From Caldivirga sp. UBA161 (GTDB taxonomy: Archaea > Thermoproteota > Thermoprotei > Thermoproteales > Thermocladiaceae), in the NCBI RefSeq assembly GCF_002506515.1, contig NZ_DAXS01000052.1, positions 4,795 through 59,401 on the forward strand: a stretch of 54,607 nucleotides of DNA. The letters run 5' to 3'. Below are positions 51,774 through 54,607 of this stretch, piece after piece (positions within the stretch are counted from its first letter, which is position 1; each line of letters opens with the position of its first letter). The translations under genes and the position numbers were made by a program. The notes beneath the pieces were generated by a model. That model was given only the letters and a program-made list of their open reading frames with translations. It was not told the origin of the DNA and searched no databases.

Positions 51774-53123
51774 ATGAGGGACTTAATGGAGGCGATAGGC
51801 GGCATAATAAGTAGGATTAGGGGCTCAACACTAATTGATGAGGAAACCCTAAGGGGTATACTTAGGGATCTGCAGAGGGCATTGATAAGGGCTGACGTTG
51901 ACGTTAAGTTAGTTTACGAATTAACAAAGAGTATTGAGGAGGAGTTTAAGGAGGCTAAGGAGCTTCCCCCAGGGTTAACGGCTAAGGACTACTTAATTTA
52001 CCTACTTTACAGGAAGCTCACCGACCTACTTGGTGGTGATAAGGAGCCTGACGTTGAGATTAAGGTTAAGCCCTACATACTAATGCTAGTGGGTACTGAG
52101 GGTAGTGGTAAAACAACCACAGCAGGTAAGTTGGCTAACTTCTATATTAAGAGGGGGCTTAAGGTTGGTTTAATTGAAACCGATACCATTAGGCCTGGGG
52201 CCTTTGACCAGTTAAGGCAATTAGCCGAGAGGGTTAAGGCAATGTTCTTCGGTGGCCCAGGCCTAGGTAATGCGGTTAACATTGCTAAAGTTGGCTTAAG
52301 CAGGATGATTGCCAGTAAGGCTGAGTTGATAATAATAGATACAGCCGGTAGGCATAGGAATGAGGAGGAGCTCCTCAATGAGGTTAAGGAGATTTACGAG
52401 GCTGTGAAGCCCAATGAGGTAATGCTTGTTGTTGATGCAACCAATGGTAAGCAGGTTGGGGCCCAGGCGGAGGCCTTCAGTAAGTATGTTGCAGTAAGCT
52501 CAATATTCATAACAAAGCTTGATAGTACAGCTAAGGGTGGTGGCGCCCTCGTATCCGCTGTTAAGACTGGTGCTAGGATTAAGTTCATTGGTAATGGTGA
52601 GGATATTGAGGATATTGAGGTCTTTAACCCAAGGAGGTTTGTGGCTAGGTTAATGGGTATGGGTGACGTTGAGTCACTCCTAGAGAGGGTTAAGGCAATG
52701 GAGGAGGAGGAAGAGGTCCTTGAGGATATTGAAACCGGTAAATTCACTTTACTAACATTAATGAAGCAGCTTGAGGCAATGAGTAAGCTTGGGCCATTAA
52801 GTAGGGTTCTTCAAATGCTCCCCATGGGGTTAATGCCTCAGTTGAAGGAATTGAATGATGACCAATTAATGAACGCCCAAGACAGGATGAGGAGGTGGTT
52901 ATCAATATTAAGGTCAATGACTAAGGAGGAGCTACTTAACCCAAACATGCTTAATGCCTCAAGAATTAGGAGGATAGCCAAGGGATCAGGGGTAACGCCT
53001 AGGGATGTTAGGGAATTACTAAGGTACTATAATGAGATGAGCAAAATGATGAGTAGCCTTAAGAAGAGTCAACGCAGGTTAGGGAGCCTATTCAAGAGGT
53101 TTAACATTAATCAAGGCCAGTAA
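51774..53123 (+). CDS. srp54: Signal recognition particle protein SRP54
   Basis: GTPase that binds signal sequences on 7S RNA and targets ribosomes to FtsY. N domain, then G1 LMLVGTEGSGKTTTAGKLA, G2 region ETDTIRPGAFDQLRQL, G3 DTAGRHRNEEEL, G4 TKLDSTAKGGG, and from about residue 300 the Met-rich M domain (LLTLMKQLEAMSKLGPLSRVLQMLPMGLMPQL). 449 aa is normal. Only 7 bp after the Tyr-rich ATPase gene. No 7S RNA gene is seen in the window. Confidence 0.97.
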   Translation: MRDLMEAIGGIISRIRGSTLIDEETLRGILRDLQRALIRADVDVKLVYELTKSIEEEFKEAKELPPGLTAKDYLIYLLYRKLTDLLGGDKEPDVEIKVKPYILMLVGTEGSGKTTTAGKLANFYIKRGLKVGLIETDTIRPGAFDQLRQLAERVKAMFFGGPGLGNAVNIAKVGLSRMIASKAELIIIDTAGRHRNEEELLNEVKEIYEAVKPNEVMLVVDATNGKQVGAQAEAFSKYVAVSSIFITKLDSTAKGGGALVSAVKTGARIKFIGNGEDIEDIEVFNPRRFVARLMGMGDVESLLERVKAMEEEEEVLEDIETGKFTLLTLMKQLEAMSKLGPLSRVLQMLPMGLMPQLKELNDDQLMNAQDRMRRWLSILRSMTKEELLNPNMLNASRIRRIAKGSGVTPRDVRELLRYYNEMSKMMSSLKKSQRRLGSLFKRFNINQGQ

Positions 53124-53210
53124 GAGCTGTGGCTCATAACCATAAATAGTGAGGGTCCCAGCCCCTCACAGGCTACCATCACTCCCCTGGAGCCTCCACG
53201 GAGCCTGCAT
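53124..53210. other. Hairpin-rich segment after srp54
   Basis: Starting at the srp54 stop: GAGC-TGTG-GCTC (53124-53135), then GTGAGGG with CCCTCAC around a 7-nt loop (53149-53169), then AGGCT/AGCCT (53170-53174/53191-53195) and a direct repeat GGAGCCT at 53189 and 53200. The first two could end or protect the srp54 mRNA. A small RNA is possible but no promoter is well placed. 53211-53310 holds nothing I can support. Confidence 0.3.
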
Positions 53211-53311
53211 CATGATTAGGCCCACCACTAATTGAAGGCAGTGTACAGCAAGAAATGGGCCGCGTATTAACTCTTAGAGGTTAATTTCTCAACGCTGGCT
53301 TTAAACTTTAG

Positions 53312-53368
53312 TTGTCAGTAAGGGGTGAACCAATCACTACTCATTCCGGAAACCTTCTCATCACCACG
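53312..53368 (-). ncRNA. C/D box sRNA (2'-O-methylation guide)
   Basis: Read on the minus strand: C box GTGATGA (53364-53358), guide 1 GAAGGTTTCCGGA (13 nt), D' ATGA (53344-53341), spacer GTA, C' GTGATTG (53337-53331), guide 2 GTTCACCCCTTA (12 nt), D box CTGA (53318-53315). All distances match archaeal C/D sRNAs. A TATA element (tatttaaa) about 26 bp upstream would start transcription at the C box. It should direct Nop5/fibrillarin/L7Ae to methylate the rRNA or tRNA base paired with the fifth guide position before D or D'. Host gene: none. Confidence 0.75.
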
Positions 53369-53385
53369 AGTACTATTGGGGAGCC

Positions 53386-53393
53386 TTTAAATA
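53386..53393 (-). promoter_or_regulatory. TATA box of the C/D box sRNA
   Basis: tatttaaa on the minus strand, centred about 26 bp before the C box, which supports an independently transcribed sRNA of about 55 nt. Confidence 0.5.
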
Positions 53394-53479
53394 AGCTTAG
53401 GTTCAATTAAGGTAATGCAGCATTATTAACTGGTGATTCATAGGGTTTATTAACCAAGGCCCAGTGGGTGCTATTAATC

Positions 53480-54544
53480 ATGATAACGATAGATGGTTCA
53501 ATGGGTGAGGGGGGTGGGCAAATATTGAGGACTGCCTTAGCCTTATCCATAATCACCGGTAAGCCCTTCAGGATAATTAACATTAGGGCTAAGAGGAGTA
53601 ACCCAGGGCTACAGCCACAGCATTTGGCAAGCGTAGTGGCTGCGGCGAGGATTAGTAATGCTAGGGTTAATGGAGCCTATAAGGGATCCCTAAGCCTCAC
53701 CTTTGAGCCAAGTAATGTTAAATGCGGTAACTATAGTATTGACATTGGGACAGCCGGCAGTGTAAGCCTAGTGCTTCAAACACTACTACCCGTATTAGCC
53801 ATAGCCAACTGCAGTGAAGTAATGCTCGACATAACCGGCGGCACAGATGTACCTAAGGCTCCCCCCATAGATTACGTACGCTTCGTACTAGCCCATAACC
53901 TATCCCTAATGGGTGTGGGGATTAACCTGGAGTTAATTAGGAGGGGCCATTACCCAAGGGGTGGTGGTAGGGTTAGGGTTACTGTTAAGCCAACCAGTAG
54001 GCTTAAGCCAATTAACATAACTGAGCTTGGTGAATTAAGGGGGATTTGGGGATTATCACATGCCGTTAGGTTACCAAGCCACGTGGCAGTTAGGCAGGCT
54101 AAGGCAGCCGAGGAGTATTTAAGTAAACTAGGCCTAAAACCCAGTATTAACCTTGAATACTATGAGCAGGGTAAAGACCCCCACCTAGGTCCTGGTTCAG
54201 GAATAACACTATGGGCCGAATCCACCAATGGGCAGAGGATTGGGGCTGACTCACTGGGTGAACGCGGTAAACCCGCTGAGGAAGTAGGTAAGGAAGCAGC
54301 AGCATCCCTTGCAGCAGTGATTAATGCGGGGGCAGCCTTCGATGACCACATGGGTGATATGCTCATCCCATTCCTAGCCCTAGCGGAAGGTAACTCGGAG
54401 TACACTGTAGCCAACTTAACATCACACTTATCAACAAACATAAGCATTGTTAAATTATTCCTAAACACAAAAATAGAAGCCGCAGGCTACAATAAGAAGG
54501 TTAAAATAACCATTAACCCCACCACCACATTAAGGAACCACTAG
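53480..54544 (+). CDS. rtcA: RNA 3'-terminal phosphate cyclase
   Basis: Converts RNA 3'-phosphate to 2',3'-cyclic phosphate through an enzyme-AMP intermediate on a histidine. GSMGEGGGQILRTALALS and NPGLQPQHLASVVAA at the N-terminus, GTAGSVSLVLQTLLPVL, and RRGHYPRGGGRVRV are family signatures; FDDHMGDMLIPFLALA carries the His that is adenylated. Full length, about 354 aa. I prefer the ATG at 53480 to the GTG at 53468 because of the gtttattaacc TATA around 53446. With endA in the same region, it fits RNA end metabolism. The last 63 bases of the window (54545 onward) show no gene. Confidence 0.95.
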   Translation: MITIDGSMGEGGGQILRTALALSIITGKPFRIINIRAKRSNPGLQPQHLASVVAAARISNARVNGAYKGSLSLTFEPSNVKCGNYSIDIGTAGSVSLVLQTLLPVLAIANCSEVMLDITGGTDVPKAPPIDYVRFVLAHNLSLMGVGINLELIRRGHYPRGGGRVRVTVKPTSRLKPINITELGELRGIWGLSHAVRLPSHVAVRQAKAAEEYLSKLGLKPSINLEYYEQGKDPHLGPGSGITLWAESTNGQRIGADSLGERGKPAEEVGKEAAASLAAVINAGAAFDDHMGDMLIPFLALAEGNSEYTVANLTSHLSTNISIVKLFLNTKIEAAGYNKKVKITINPTTTLRNH

Positions 54545-54607
54545 ATACATAAATCCAATCATACTACAAACCTTACTTTAATTCTACTGAAAGCCTCGCC
54601 CCTTTAG

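Noticed and set aside
53150..53215. Minus-strand ATGATGC ... GTGATGG ... CTGG pattern after srp54
   Set aside because: Spacing is right but the D boxes (CTCC, CTGG) lack the GA needed for the kink-turn.
1..54607. tRNA, rRNA, 7S RNA or CRISPR arrays
   Set aside because: I looked for T-loop (GGTTC-A/G-A), SRP and RNase P consensus sequences and for regularly spaced repeats on both strands and found none.

Overview
The window reads as a gene-dense stretch of a hyperthermophilic crenarchaeal (Thermoproteota) chromosome. Archaeal hallmarks include heteromeric-type tRNA splicing endonuclease, A-type ATP synthase subunit B, prefoldin beta, archaeal apgM phosphoglycerate mutase, ribosomal proteins L24e and L30e, an archaeal NusA, Hel308, SRP54, an aldehyde:ferredoxin oxidoreductase and a Trm5-like methyltransferase. 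The moderate GC content, the very frequent TATA box about 26 bp before the start codon (leaderless mRNAs) and the broken-up ribosomal operons fit Thermoproteales such as Caldivirga or Vulcanisaeta. That assignment is an inference; no rRNA or tRNA gene is present to fix it.

Layout. 1-6.2 kb: small unknown proteins, a GNAT acetyltransferase, a CCG-domain iron-sulfur protein, a flavin reductase, endA, a possible HhH-GPD-like Fe-S protein and glyA. 6.2-8.1 kb is an accessory island: a short PP-loop-like ORF with its own promoter, a candidate structured RNA, an AT-rich orphan ORF, a second hairpin cluster, prefoldin beta, and a decayed HEPN/nucleotidyltransferase toxin-antitoxin pair. 8.1-12.9 kb: atpB and trm5 diverge from one symmetric TATA element, then a DUF2153-like gene, a decayed phytoene-dehydrogenase-like pseudogene and apgM. 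12.9-24 kb is mostly metabolic: an orphan protein, aldehyde:ferredoxin oxidoreductase, a bifunctional hydroxyacyl-CoA dehydrogenase/enoyl-CoA hydratase, glycyl-tRNA synthetase, a membrane glycosyltransferase, an FAH-family enzyme and CTP synthase.

24-37 kb: an operon of three overlapping small membrane proteins, an MFS-PfkB sugar uptake and phosphorylation pair, the L30e-NusA-S12 cluster, an AMMECR1 protein, Hel308, the L3-L4-L23 cluster, a ROK glucokinase, another MFS protein and a THEP1 NTPase. 37-45 kb: L24e with a palindromic site upstream, a secreted membrane-anchored protein, AdoMet decarboxylase family, 6-phospho-3-hexuloisomerase, citrate synthase, and a nuoH-nuoI pair with a small zinc-finger gene. 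44-54.6 kb: an ABC ATPase overlapping a giant extracytoplasmic coiled-coil protein, thymidylate kinase, a DUF364 protein, a PIN-AAA-KH ATPase (PINA type), a KaiC/RadA-like ATPase with tyrosine-rich tails, SRP54, a well-supported C/D box sRNA, and the RNA 3'-phosphate cyclase.

The most interesting unexplained items are the antisense C/D box sRNA before rtcA, the structured RNA candidate at about 6.55-6.69 kb, the symmetric divergent promoter of atpB/trm5, the ABC ATPase/coiled-coil pair lacking a classical permease, and the tyrosine-rich RecA-like ATPase next to SRP54. Two pseudogene clusters record gene loss.
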